From the NCBI RefSeq assembly GCF_013402875.1, contig NZ_CP058579.1:3906001-3970000 (forward strand): a DNA stretch of 64,000 nucleotides, read 5' to 3'. The position numbers and the translations under genes were made by a program. Positions within the stretch are counted from its first letter, which is position 1; each line of letters begins with the position of its first letter. A model generated the notes under the pieces. It was given only the letters and a program-made list of their open reading frames with translations, searched no databases and was not told where the DNA came from. Shown here one piece after another: positions 6,447 through 16,354 of this stretch. The stretch comes from Halorarum salinum. Lineage in GTDB: Archaea > Halobacteriota > Halobacteria > Halobacteriales > Haloferacaceae.

Positions 6447-9413
6447 ATGACCGTCGAACCTCGTTCCGAGACCGACCCGGCCGGCGACGCGCGTTCAGAC
6501 TACGACTACGTCACCGACGACGTCGCGCGTCCCGGGCTCGTCGCCGACCTGCGGGACCGGGTCGACGGCGAGGTCCGGTTCGACGAGTACACGAAGCAAC
6601 TGTACGCGACCGACGCCAGCGCCTACGAGGTGACGCCGGTGGGGGTCGTCTTCCCCACCTCGACCGACGACGTGGCCGCGGTCGTCTCCTACTGCGCCGA
6701 GCGCGGGATCGCCGTGTTGCCGCGGGGCGGCGGGACGAGCCTCGCGGGACAGACCGTCAACGAGGCCGTCGTGCTCGACTTCTCCCGGTACATGAACGGC
6801 GTCGTCGACGTCTCCCCCGGCGACCGGACCGCCACCGCGGAGGCGGGCGTCACCCTGGGGAACCTCGACGCCGAACTCGAACCGCACGGGCTGAAGTTCG
6901 CGCCCGACCCCTCGACGGCCGACCGGAGCGCCCTCGGCGGCGCCGTCGGCAACAACACGACGGGCGCACACTCGCTGAAGTACGGCAAGACCGACGCCTA
7001 CGTCGAGGAGCTCGAGGTCGTGCTGTCCGACGGGACGGTCACGACGTTCGGGGAGGTGACGCTCGCGGAACTCCGCGACCGCGCCGACCCGGAGGGCGAC
7101 CTCGAGGCCCGCATCCACGCCGAGGTCGCCCGGATCGTCGACGAGGAGCGGGAGGCCGTCGAGGAGGCGTACCCGGGCATCAAGCGGAACGTCTCGGGGT
7201 ACAACCTCGACGTGCTGCTCGAGGAGGCGGAGGAGGGTGCGGTCAACCTCGCGCGGCTGCTCGTCGGCAGCGAGGGAACGCTGGCGGTCGTCACGGAGGC
7301 GACGGTGTCGCTCGAGCCGATCCCCGAGACCAAGGCGCTCGGCCTGCTGACGTATCACAGCCTCCTGGAGGCGATGGAGGACGTCGGCGCGATCCTCGAA
7401 CACGATCCGGCGGCCGTCGAAGTGCTCGACGGCGTGCTCCTCGACCTCGCGCGCGACCTCGAGGAGTTCACGGACGTCGTCGGCGTCCTCCCCGACGAGA
7501 CCGACACGTTCCTCCTGGTCGAGTTCTACGCCGACGACGACGCCGAGCGCCGCGAGCGGGTCGAAGCGCTGCTCGACGACCGCGTCGGCGACGTCGCCTT
7601 CGACGGACTGGAGGCGTACGACCCCGCGGAGCAGAAGGACTTCTGGAAGATGCGCAAGGCGTCGACGCCCATCCTCCTCTCGCGGACGGGCGACGAGAAG
7701 CACATCGCCTTCATCGAGGACCTCGCGGTCCCCCCCGAGCACCTCCCCGAGTACGTCGCCGACTTCCAGCGGATCTTCGAGGAGCACGACACGTTCGGGA
7801 GCTTCTACGCCCACGCGGGACCGGGCTGTATGCACGTCCGCCCGCTGGTCAACACCAAGACCGCCGAGGGCGTCGAGACGATGGTCTCGATCTCCGACGC
7901 CGCGACCGACCTCGCCGTGGAGTACGGCGGCAGCGTCTCCGGCGAGCACGGCGACGGGCGCGCCCGGACCCAGTGGAACCGGAAGCTGTACGGCGAGCAC
8001 CTGTGGAACGTGTTCCGCGACCTGAAGACGGCGTTCGATCCGGACTGGCTGCTCAACCCGGGGACGGTGTGTGGCGACGTCGACATGAGCGAGAACCTCC
8101 GGTTCGGCCCCGAGTACGAGTTCGACGCCGGCCTCGACCCCGCGCTCGAGTGGGACAACGAGAACGGCTTCCAGGGAATGGTCGAACTCTGTCACGGCTG
8201 CGGGGGGTGCCGGGGCGACCAGCGGACGACCGGCGGCGTCATGTGCCCGACCTACCGCGCCAGCAAGGAGGAGATCACCTCGACCAGGGGGCGGGCGAAC
8301 ATGCTCCGGCAGGCGATGAGCGGCGACCTCCCCGAGGGGGAGCAGTTCGACGTGGAGTTCATGCACGAGGTGCTCGACCTCTGTGTCGGCTGCAAGGGCT
8401 GTGCGAGGGACTGCCCGAGCGAGGTCGACATGGCGAAGCTGAAGGTCGAGGTGGAACACGAACACCACGAGCGAAACGGCGTCCCCCTGCGGACGAGGCT
8501 GTTCGGCCACATCGGGACCCTCTCGGCGGTCGGCAGCGCGCTCGCGCCGGCCTCGAACTGGGCGTCGAAGCTGCCCGGCGCCCGGCTGCTCCTGGAAAAG
8601 ACGGTCGGAATCGCCCGCGAGCGCTCGCTCCCGACGTTCCACCGCGAGTCGCTGGCCGACTGGTTCGACGCGCGCGGCGGGTCGAAGGTGTCCCCCGAGG
8701 AGGCCGAGCGGCGCGTCCTCCTGTTCCCGGACACGTACACGAACTACAGCGACCCCGCGACCGGCAGGAGCGCCGTGCGGGTGCTGGAGGCCGCGGGGGT
8801 CCGCGTCGACGTCCCCGACGGCGTGAACGACAGCGGCCGCCCGGCGTACTCGAAGGGGCTGGTCGACGTCGCCCGGGGTCACGCCGAGGCGAACGTCGCC
8901 GCCCTCGCGCCGAAGGTCCGGGACGGCTGGGACGTCGTCGTCGTCGAGCCCTCGGACGCGGTGATGTTCCAGTCCGACTACCTCGACCTGCTGTCCGGCG
9001 AGGACGCCCGGACGCTGGCGGACGCGAGCTACGGGGTCTGTGAGTACTTCGACGCGTTCCGCCTCGACGGGAACGTCGCGTTCGACGCGCCCGACGAGCG
9101 CCTCACGTACCACGGCCACTGCCACCAGAAGGCGAAGAAGAAGGACCACCACGCGGTGGGCGTGCTCCGCCGGGCCGGCTACCGGGTCGACCCGCTCGAC
9201 TCCGGCTGCTGTGGGATGGCGGGGACGTTCGGCTACGAGGCCGAACACTACTCGATGAGCCGGGCGATCGGGCGGATCCTCTTCGACCAGATCGACGGGA
9301 GCGACGGCGAGGGCGTCGTCGCCCCGGGGGCGTCCTGCCGCACGCAGATCGGCGACGAGTACGGCGGGAAGCCGCCCCACCCCGTCGAGCGGCTCGAGCG
9401 GGCGCTCGCGTAG
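6447..9413 (+). CDS. FAD-linked 2-hydroxyacid dehydrogenase fused to Fe-S/CCG subunit
   Basis: A 988-residue fusion of the two parts that are separate as GlcD and GlcF in many bacteria. Residues about 60-240 form the FAD-binding PCMH domain (PRGGGTSLAGQTVN, GGAVGNNTTGAHSLKYGKT). Residues about 285-540 are the VAO-type C-terminal domain with SGEHGDGRARTQW. Two [4Fe-4S] motifs follow: CHGCGGC near 580 with its distant CP, and CVGCKGCARDCP near 648. The end has CCG-domain motifs, with HCHQK near 887 and SGCCGMAG near 920. Such enzymes oxidise D-lactate, glycolate, D-2-hydroxyglutarate or similar acids and pass electrons to the quinone pool at the inner face of the membrane. The gene leads the catabolic island after its own promoter. 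The substrate is not determined. Confidence 0.93.
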   Translation: MTVEPRSETDPAGDARSDYDYVTDDVARPGLVADLRDRVDGEVRFDEYTKQLYATDASAYEVTPVGVVFPTSTDDVAAVVSYCAERGIAVLPRGGGTSLAGQTVNEAVVLDFSRYMNGVVDVSPGDRTATAEAGVTLGNLDAELEPHGLKFAPDPSTADRSALGGAVGNNTTGAHSLKYGKTDAYVEELEVVLSDGTVTTFGEVTLAELRDRADPEGDLEARIHAEVARIVDEEREAVEEAYPGIKRNVSGYNLDVLLEEAEEGAVNLARLLVGSEGTLAVVTEATVSLEPIPETKALGLLTYHSLLEAMEDVGAILEHDPAAVEVLDGVLLDLARDLEEFTDVVGVLPDETDTFLLVEFYADDDAERRERVEALLDDRVGDVAFDGLEAYDPAEQKDFWKMRKASTPILLSRTGDEKHIAFIEDLAVPPEHLPEYVADFQRIFEEHDTFGSFYAHAGPGCMHVRPLVNTKTAEGVETMVSISDAATDLAVEYGGSVSGEHGDGRARTQWNRKLYGEHLWNVFRDLKTAFDPDWLLNPGTVCGDVDMSENLRFGPEYEFDAGLDPALEWDNENGFQGMVELCHGCGGCRGDQRTTGGVMCPTYRASKEEITSTRGRANMLRQAMSGDLPEGEQFDVEFMHEVLDLCVGCKGCARDCPSEVDMAKLKVEVEHEHHERNGVPLRTRLFGHIGTLSAVGSALAPASNWASKLPGARLLLEKTVGIARERSLPTFHRESLADWFDARGGSKVSPEEAERRVLLFPDTYTNYSDPATGRSAVRVLEAAGVRVDVPDGVNDSGRPAYSKGLVDVARGHAEANVAALAPKVRDGWDVVVVEPSDAVMFQSDYLDLLSGEDARTLADASYGVCEYFDAFRLDGNVAFDAPDERLTYHGHCHQKAKKKDHHAVGVLRRAGYRVDPLDSGCCGMAGTFGYEAEHYSMSRAIGRILFDQIDGSDGEGVVAPGASCRTQIGDEYGGKPPHPVERLERALA

Positions 9414-9492
9414 CCCGTCGGTCCGGCCACGCGACCCGACGGAGGTCGTTCGCGTCCCCGGAGCGCTCGGAAGCGCCGCGTCGGCGTCCGGC

Positions 9493-10698
9493 TCAGTCGG
9501 GGCCGAACGCGTCCCCCTCGACCCACTCGTCGAGCGTCGACTGGTCGCCCGCCACCCCGGCGAACACGTCCTCCGTGTGCTCGCCCAGACGCGGCGCCGG
9601 GGTCCGGACGACGGACTCGTCGTCGTACTCCGGGTACCGGAGCGGGTGGCCGGGGAGGTCGAACTCGCCCCAGTCCGGGTCCTCCACGCGCTCGGTCAGC
9701 CCGCGTGCACGCGTCTGCTCGTGGGTCGCGACGTCCCCCACGTCGTTGATGGGGCCGTTCGGGAAGCCGTACTCGGTGAGCGTCTGGAGCCAGTGGTCGG
9801 TGTCGCGCTCCGCGAACTCCTCCTGGATGATCCCGACGACCGTCTCCCGGTGCTCGCGACGCTCGGCGTTCGTCCCGTACTCCAGGAGCTCCTCGCGGCC
9901 GAGCATGTCGACGAAGTCGCCCCAGCGGTCGTCGCTCGGGACGCCGGTGACGACGGCGCCGTCGGCCGTGTCGAACACCTGGTAGGGGACGAGCGTCTGG
10001 TGGCTCTGCCCCTGTGGACCGGGAACCGACCCGGTCATCGAGTACTCGGTCAGGTACTCGTTGAGCAGCGTCACGATGGCGTCGTACAGGCCGACGTCGA
10101 ACTTGCCGTTGAACTCCCCGGCCGGGGTCCGGTCCCGCTCGTAGAGGCGGCCGAGCACGCCGATGGCCGCGAACATGCCGGCGGTGAGGTCGCCGACGGC
10201 CTGGCCGACCTTCACCGGCTCGCCGCCCTCGGGGCCGGTGACGCTCATGATGCCGCCCTCGGCCTGGAGGATGAGATCGAGGCCGGGCTTCGCCCGCAGC
10301 GGGCCGGTCTCGCCGTACCCTTTGATGCTCGCGTAGACGATGGACGGGTTGCGCTCGGCGACGTCCTCGTAGCCGATGCCCAGTTTGTCGACCACGCCGT
10401 GCCCGAAGTTCTCGACGAACACGTCCGCCTTCCCGAGCAGCGAGAGCGCGGCCTCGGTCCCCGCGTCGGTCTTCAGGTCCAGGGTGACCGACTTCTTGTT
10501 CCGGTTGTTCGCCATGAAGTAGCCGGACCTGCCCTCCGGGCCGACCCCCTGCGAGCGGGCGGGGTCGCCGGCGCCCGGCCGCTCGATCTTGACGACCTCC
10601 GCGCCCATGTCGGCAAGCAGCGCGCCGCAGAACGGCCCGGCGCGGTGGCCGGTCATCTCCACGACCGTCAGGTCAGAGAGGAGCTCGTAGCCCGCCAT
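9493..10698 (-). CDS. CaiB/BaiF-family CoA transferase (first copy)
   Basis: A 401-residue family III CoA transferase of normal length. It opens with LLSDLTVVEMTGHRAGPFCG and has the N-terminal Rossmann half with EVVKIERPGAGDPAR. The catalytic aspartate is expected in KPGLDLILQAEGGIMSVTG (about residue 143), followed by the PVKVGQAVGDLTAG loop. These enzymes move CoA between carboxylic acids through an aspartyl-CoA intermediate. The gene starts one base after the stop of the enoyl-CoA-hydratase-like gene, so the two are co-transcribed: CoA activation of an acid, then chemistry on the CoA ester. A second copy of the family lies at 24373-25641. Confidence 0.95.
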   Translation of the reverse strand: MAGYELLSDLTVVEMTGHRAGPFCGALLADMGAEVVKIERPGAGDPARSQGVGPEGRSGYFMANNRNKKSVTLDLKTDAGTEAALSLLGKADVFVENFGHGVVDKLGIGYEDVAERNPSIVYASIKGYGETGPLRAKPGLDLILQAEGGIMSVTGPEGGEPVKVGQAVGDLTAGMFAAIGVLGRLYERDRTPAGEFNGKFDVGLYDAIVTLLNEYLTEYSMTGSVPGPQGQSHQTLVPYQVFDTADGAVVTGVPSDDRWGDFVDMLGREELLEYGTNAERREHRETVVGIIQEEFAERDTDHWLQTLTEYGFPNGPINDVGDVATHEQTRARGLTERVEDPDWGEFDLPGHPLRYPEYDDESVVRTPAPRLGEHTEDVFAGVAGDQSTLDEWVEGDAFGPD

Positions 10699-10699
10699 C

Positions 10700-11476
10700 T
10701 CACTCGTTGAACTCGTCGACGAGCGTCCGCCGCTCCTCGCTCGCGAACTGGTCCCACCACAGGTCGGCCTCGATCTCGCGGGCCTCCGCCGACGTCTCCG
10801 CCTCGACGGCCGCGTTGATCGCCCGCTTGGAGTTCTTGACCGCCCCCCGGCCGGTGTCCCGGATGCCCGAGACGATGCCGTCGACGGCGTCGTCCAGCTC
10901 CTCGGCGGGAACGGCGTGGTTCACGAGGCCGATCCGCTCGGCCTCGGGGGCGTCGATGTAGCCAGCGGTGAGCACGAGCTCCTTCGCCTTCGCCTCGCCG
11001 ACGAGTTCGACCGCCCGCCGGTTCGACCCGCCGGTCGGGATCTGTCCGATGTCCGTGACGGGGACCGCGAACTGCGCGTCCTCAACGGCGACGCGCACGT
11101 CGCAGTACATCGCCAAGATGAGCCCGCCGCCGACGCAGTAGCCGTTGATCTTCGCGACGACCGGCGCGTGGCACTCGTAGGGCTTCCGGTACATCTCGTA
11201 GAACAGCTCCTGGCGGTCCCGCTGCATCGGGTCGTGGTCCTCGGCCGGACCCGCGTACTGACCGATGTCCGCGCCCGCGGAAAACGCGTCCTCGCCCGCC
11301 CCGGTGACGACGACGGCGTCGATCGAGCGGTCGAGCGCGATCTCGTCGAACGCCCGGGAGAGGTCGAGCATCACCTCGTCGTTCATCGCGTTGTACTTCT
11401 CGGGCCGGTCGAGCGTGATCGTCACCACGCCGTCCGACTCCGAGACGTCCACCGTACTAAACGGTCCGTCTACCAT
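10700..11476 (-). CDS. Enoyl-CoA hydratase/isomerase-fold protein lacking both catalytic Glu residues
   Basis: A 258-residue crotonase-fold protein. The start MVDGPFSTVDVSESDG at 11476 was chosen because crotonases begin this way; the frame continues upstream as non-protein-like sequence. The oxyanion-hole segments are present (AFSAGADIGQYAG and GYCVGGGLILAMYCD). However, the two glutamates used by hydratases (Glu144 and Glu164 in rat mitochondrial enoyl-CoA hydratase) align with Ile120 and Val140 here, so simple hydration is unlikely. Other crotonase members with altered residues are hydrolases, isomerases, dehalogenases or decarboxylases. It lies directly before the CaiB-type gene, so its substrate is probably the CoA ester made by that transferase. 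Confidence 0.9.
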   Translation of the reverse strand: MVDGPFSTVDVSESDGVVTITLDRPEKYNAMNDEVMLDLSRAFDEIALDRSIDAVVVTGAGEDAFSAGADIGQYAGPAEDHDPMQRDRQELFYEMYRKPYECHAPVVAKINGYCVGGGLILAMYCDVRVAVEDAQFAVPVTDIGQIPTGGSNRRAVELVGEAKAKELVLTAGYIDAPEAERIGLVNHAVPAEELDDAVDGIVSGIRDTGRGAVKNSKRAINAAVEAETSAEAREIEADLWWDQFASEERRTLVDEFNE

Positions 11477-11631
11477 ACGGAAAGACGGACACCGGCCGCC
11501 AAAAAGGTTCGTGAGGCGCTGGTCGGCCACACGATCCACACCGCCGTCGCCGGATCGGGTCGGAGTCGCGGTCGCCTCATCCGCGAGCGCCCGGACTACG
11601 GGTCGCCCGGTCCCCGGTCGCCCCCGCCGAG

Positions 11632-12882
11632 TCACGCCTCCGTCACGAACGGGAGGAGGACGATGCCGAGCGCGGCGACCCCCGCGAGCCCGAGGTACGC
11701 GGCGTCGAAGTGGCCGCGCTCTGCGGCCGCGCCGACGAACACCGGGCCCGTCGCGCCGAGCGCGATCTGGCCGGTGCGGAGCAGCCCCAGCCCGCTCCCG
11801 CGCATGTCCGACGGCACCGCGTTGACCAGGTACGTCTGCGTCAGCGGGGTCACGCCGAGCAGCGCGCTCGAGACGGCCGTGACGACCGCGACGCCCACGA
11901 GACCGTCGACGAACGGGAGCGCGGCGAGCGAGAGCGTGGAGACGCCGATGACGACCGCCAGGGTCCGCCGGCTCCCGAGCGTGTCCCGGCCGAACCCGGC
12001 GAGCGGTTGGACGACCACGCCGGCCGCGAAGAACAGGCCGAAGAACGTCGCCGCGAGGCTCGGCGAGAACCCCTTCGCCTCCACGAGGTACGTCGGGTAG
12101 AAGCCGGTGAACCCCTGGTAGACGAAGAAGAGGAACAGGTGGACCCCCGTGACGAGCAGGATCCGCCGCTTCGCGATGCCGCGCGCGACGTATCGGAGCG
12201 TCGAGACGGAGAGCGAGTCGACCGCGCTCCCCTCCGTGAGCCGTCCCGGGACGGCCCGGAACAGCACGACCGCCATCAGGAAGAACAGCGGGACGGTCAC
12301 GCCGAAGCCGAGCCGCCACGACGCCGCGGCCGCGAGCAGCCCCGCGGCGACCGGCAGGGCGGCGTTCCCCAGTTCACCCGCCGAGAGCGTGAGGCCGACG
12401 GCGACCCCCTCCCGGTCGTCGTAGATCGCCGACAGGATGGTGAACCTCGCCGGGCCGAACAGCGCCGTCGAGAAGCCGAACGTCATCGTCGCGGCGAACA
12501 GCATCGGCGCGGACGTCGCCGCGGCGACGAGGGCGACGGTCGTCCCGGAGACGACTGTGCTCGCGACGAGCGCGTTCCCCTCGCCCAGCCTGTCGCCGAG
12601 GATCCCGCCGGGGAACTGGCCGACGGCGTAGGCGACCCAGAGCGACGTGACGAGGAGGCCGGCGACGGTGAGGCTCAGCGAGAACTCCTCGCGGAGGTAC
12701 GGGAGCAGGGCGGGGAAGACGAGACGGACCCCCAGCGAGAGGAACCAGCCGCCGGCGACGGCGACGAGCACCCAGCCGCGCCCGTCGGCGGTCAGGTCGC
12801 GGACGAGCGCCCGCAGTTCGTCGCCACGAAACACGGGTTCGAGGACGGCGAGAGCAGTCTTCACTCTGATGGTTCCGGGCAT
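11632..12882 (-). CDS. MFS transporter
   Basis: A 416-residue major facilitator with about 12 membrane segments. The start MPGTIRVKTALAVLEPVF at 12882 gives a normal N-terminal cytoplasmic stretch of about 35 residues before the first helix. Motif A appears as GILGDRLGEGNAL near residue 100. The C-terminal half contains GFGRDTLGSRRT, the matching loop. Family resemblance is to anion:proton or sugar-acid type carriers, but the substrate is unknown. It lies between the crotonase/CaiB pair and a divergently transcribed tartrate/malate-type dehydrogenase, consistent with import of the island's substrate. Confidence 0.9.
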   Translation of the reverse strand: MPGTIRVKTALAVLEPVFRGDELRALVRDLTADGRGWVLVAVAGGWFLSLGVRLVFPALLPYLREEFSLSLTVAGLLVTSLWVAYAVGQFPGGILGDRLGEGNALVASTVVSGTTVALVAAATSAPMLFAATMTFGFSTALFGPARFTILSAIYDDREGVAVGLTLSAGELGNAALPVAAGLLAAAASWRLGFGVTVPLFFLMAVVLFRAVPGRLTEGSAVDSLSVSTLRYVARGIAKRRILLVTGVHLFLFFVYQGFTGFYPTYLVEAKGFSPSLAATFFGLFFAAGVVVQPLAGFGRDTLGSRRTLAVVIGVSTLSLAALPFVDGLVGVAVVTAVSSALLGVTPLTQTYLVNAVPSDMRGSGLGLLRTGQIALGATGPVFVGAAAERGHFDAAYLGLAGVAALGIVLLPFVTEA

Positions 12883-12970
12883 CGACGGGCGCGACCGGTC
12901 GCGCGACGGCGACCCGGTTCCACGCATCCGGCGCGGGGGCCCCCGGCCGCACCGTGTCACCGCCTCGCAA

Positions 12971-12980
12971 AGTTTTATGA
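12971..12980 (+). promoter_or_regulatory. TATA box for the dehydrogenase at 13003
   Basis: AGTTTTATGA about 27 bases before the ATG at 13003; leaderless or nearly so. Confidence 0.6.
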
Positions 12981-13002
12981 GCGGACCCGGTCTCGTTCCC
13001 CC

Positions 13003-14058
13003 ATGGCCTATCAGATCGCGACCATCCCGGGCGACGGCATCGGCCCGGAGGTGGTCGACGCGACCCTGCCCCTGCTGGAGGACGTCGCCGACGCCGAGGG
13101 GTTCGCCCTCGAGTTCGACCGCTACGACTGGGGGACCGAACGCTACGTCGAACGGGGGTCGATGATGCCCGACGACGCGCTCGCGACGCTCGAGGGGAGC
13201 GACGCCATCCTGCTGGGCGCCGTCGGCCACCCCGACGTCCCCGACCACGTCACGCTCCACGGACTGCTGCTCCCCATCCGGAAGGGGTTCAACCAGCAGG
13301 TGTGCGAGCGTCCCTCGGTGCTCTACGAGGGCGTCGAGAGTCCCCTCCGCGGCTACGGACCGGGCGACATCGACTTCGTCGTGTTCCGGGAGAACACCGA
13401 GGGCGAGTACTCCGACGCGGGCGGCCGCGTCCACGAGGGGTTCGACCACGAGGTGGCGATCCAGAGCGCCGTCTACACCCGCGAGGGGACCGAGGCCATC
13501 GTGCGGGCGGCGTTCGAGGCCGCCACGGAGCGGGAGGGGACGCTCACCAGCGTCACGAAGTCGAACGCCCAGGCGTACGGGATGACGTTCTGGGACGACG
13601 TCGTCGCCGACGTGGCGACCGACTACCCCGACGTGGAGCTCGAGGAACTGCTCGTCGACGCCGCCAGCATGGACCTCGTCCGGCGGCCCGAGGAGTTCGA
13701 CGTGCTCGTCGCGTCGAACCTGTTCGGCGACATCCTCACCGACGTCGGCGCCATCGTCACCGGGAGCATGGGGCTGGCGCCCTCGGGGAACGTCAACGTG
13801 GAGGGCGAGTACCCCTCGATGTTCGAGCCGGTCCACGGGAGCGCCCCGGACATCACCAGCGAGGGGATCGCGAACCCCATCGCGACCGTGCTGTCGGCCG
13901 CGATGCTGTTCGAGAACGTCGGCGAACCCGCAGCGGCCCGACGGCTCGAGACCGCCGTCGAGTCGCTGCTGGCCGACGAGTCGGCGCCGCGGACGCCCGA
14001 CCTCGGCGGGGACGCCACGACGGCGGCGGTCGTCGCGGCGCTCGGCGAGCGCGCCTGA
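13003..14058 (+). CDS. Isocitrate/isopropylmalate-family dehydrogenase, tartrate/D-malate type
   Basis: A 351-residue NAD-dependent decarboxylating dehydrogenase. It begins AYQIATIPGDGIGPEVVDAT and has FRENTEGEYSDAGGRVHEG near residue 129. The E-Y-S-x-A-G-G form is typical of tartrate dehydrogenase/D-malate dehydrogenase rather than LeuB or isocitrate dehydrogenase. The metal-binding and catalytic region DAASMDLVRRP and the C-terminal GSAPDITSEGIANPIA are intact, as is the TKSNAQAYG lysine segment. It would oxidise a (D-)malate-like acid to a 2-keto acid with loss of CO2. It sits in the same direction ahead of a D-2-hydroxyacid dehydrogenase, supporting hydroxy-dicarboxylate catabolism; leucine biosynthesis is less likely because no other leu genes are near. 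Confidence 0.88.
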   Translation: MAYQIATIPGDGIGPEVVDATLPLLEDVADAEGFALEFDRYDWGTERYVERGSMMPDDALATLEGSDAILLGAVGHPDVPDHVTLHGLLLPIRKGFNQQVCERPSVLYEGVESPLRGYGPGDIDFVVFRENTEGEYSDAGGRVHEGFDHEVAIQSAVYTREGTEAIVRAAFEAATEREGTLTSVTKSNAQAYGMTFWDDVVADVATDYPDVELEELLVDAASMDLVRRPEEFDVLVASNLFGDILTDVGAIVTGSMGLAPSGNVNVEGEYPSMFEPVHGSAPDITSEGIANPIATVLSAAMLFENVGEPAAARRLETAVESLLADESAPRTPDLGGDATTAAVVAALGERA

Positions 14059-15150
<1,092 letters not shown>

Positions 15151-15181
15151 GTCCGGTGGTCGAGGGTCCGGGGTTCCCACG

Positions 15182-16195
15182 GTGAGTCTGGGAACCCGGC
15201 TCCGACGGTCGCTCCCCGGTCTCGCCGTCCTCCTGGTCCTGGGTGCAGTCGCCCGACCCCTCGCCGCGCTCTCGCCGTCGGTGAGCGAACTCCTCGTCGC
15301 CGTCGCGCTGGGCGCGCTCGTCGCCAACACGGTGGGCGTGCCGGCGCGCCTGGAACCCGGCGTCGGCGGACACACGCGGCTCCTGGAGGCGGGGATCGTC
15401 CTGATGGGCGCCACGGTCGCGTTGGGCGCGGTGCTCGAGGCCGGACCGGCCGTCCTGGGGCTGGTCGTGGCCGTCGTCGCGTCGACCGTCCTCGTCGTCG
15501 AACTGCTCTCCCGGGCCGTGTTCGGCCTGGACCGCGAACTCGGGTCGCTGCTCGCCGCCGGATCGGGGGTCTGTGGCGTCTCGGCGGTCGTGGCCGTCGC
15601 CGGCGGCATCCGCCCCGACGAGGAGCACGTCGCGTACGCGGTCGGGACGGTGCTGTTGTTCGACGCGGTGACCCTGTTCGCCTACCCGGTCGTCGGGGCG
15701 CTGCTGGCGGTGCCCGACGTCGCCTTCGGGATCTGGGCCGGGCTGACGATGTTCAGCACCGGACCGGTCGTCGCCGCCGGGTTCGAGTACTCCCGGGTCG
15801 CCGGCCAGTGGGCGACGATCACGAAGCTGACCCGGAACCTCCTGATCGGCGTCGTCGTGGTCGCGTACTCGGCGTACTACGTCCGCCGCCGCGGCTCGGC
15901 CGCTGACGCGGTCGGGAGCGTCCGCCTGCTGTGGCGGGAGTTCCCGACGTTCGTGCTCGGCTTCGTCGCCGTCGTGTTGCTCGCCAACGCGGGGGTTCCG
16001 GGCGAGCGCGGGACCGAGGCGATGGACGCCGCGTCCGGCTGGTGTTTCCTCCTCGCGTTCGTCGGCCTCGGCCTCCGGATCCGGCTCGAGGAACTGCTCC
16101 GGACGGGGGTCAGGCCCGCGCTGACGGTGCTCGTCGCCTTTGGGCTGGTCAGCACGACGACGCTCGCCGTGGTCCTGTGGCTGTTCCCGGCGTGA
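15182..16195 (+). CDS. YeiH/UPF0324 membrane protein, putative anion exporter
   Basis: A 337-residue polytopic membrane protein with about 9-10 helices, matching the YeiH/UPF0324 (PF03601) family by AGSGVCGVSAVVAVAGGI near residue 122 and GLTMFSTGPVVAAGFEYS near 190. It starts at a GTG 31 bases after the preceding dehydrogenase, so it is probably in the same transcript. Related proteins next to sulfonate-degradation genes (TauZ/SuyZ) are thought to export sulfite or sulfate; this is recalled family knowledge, not shown here. If it applies, the substrate of the island may be a sulfonated hydroxy-acid. Confidence 0.88.
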   Translation: MSLGTRLRRSLPGLAVLLVLGAVARPLAALSPSVSELLVAVALGALVANTVGVPARLEPGVGGHTRLLEAGIVLMGATVALGAVLEAGPAVLGLVVAVVASTVLVVELLSRAVFGLDRELGSLLAAGSGVCGVSAVVAVAGGIRPDEEHVAYAVGTVLLFDAVTLFAYPVVGALLAVPDVAFGIWAGLTMFSTGPVVAAGFEYSRVAGQWATITKLTRNLLIGVVVVAYSAYYVRRRGSAADAVGSVRLLWREFPTFVLGFVAVVLLANAGVPGERGTEAMDAASGWCFLLAFVGLGLRIRLEELLRTGVRPALTVLVAFGLVSTTTLAVVLWLFPA

Positions 16196-16354
16196 CAGTC
16201 GGCGGACGGGGCGGCCGGTAACGACTCCGGGGCGTTCGGACGAAGCTCCGGCGGAGGACGGGCGGGCAGGGAGAACGAACGAGGCGGGGGAGAACGGCGG
16301 AAGTCGGCGGAGGAGGACGGGGGAGGCGGCGAACGGGGAGGGTCGCGAGCGAGC

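Noticed and set aside
6495-9380. 961-codon open frame on the minus strand
   Set aside because: It is antisense to the FAD/Fe-S dehydrogenase, whose motifs are complete. The minus frame is Arg/Val/Gly/Asp-rich without any family pattern, a usual shadow of GC-rich codon bias.
13003-14058. LeuB (3-isopropylmalate dehydrogenase) annotation
   Set aside because: The ENTEGEYSDAGG motif and catabolic neighbours favour the tartrate/D-malate type; no leuA, leuC or leuD nearby.
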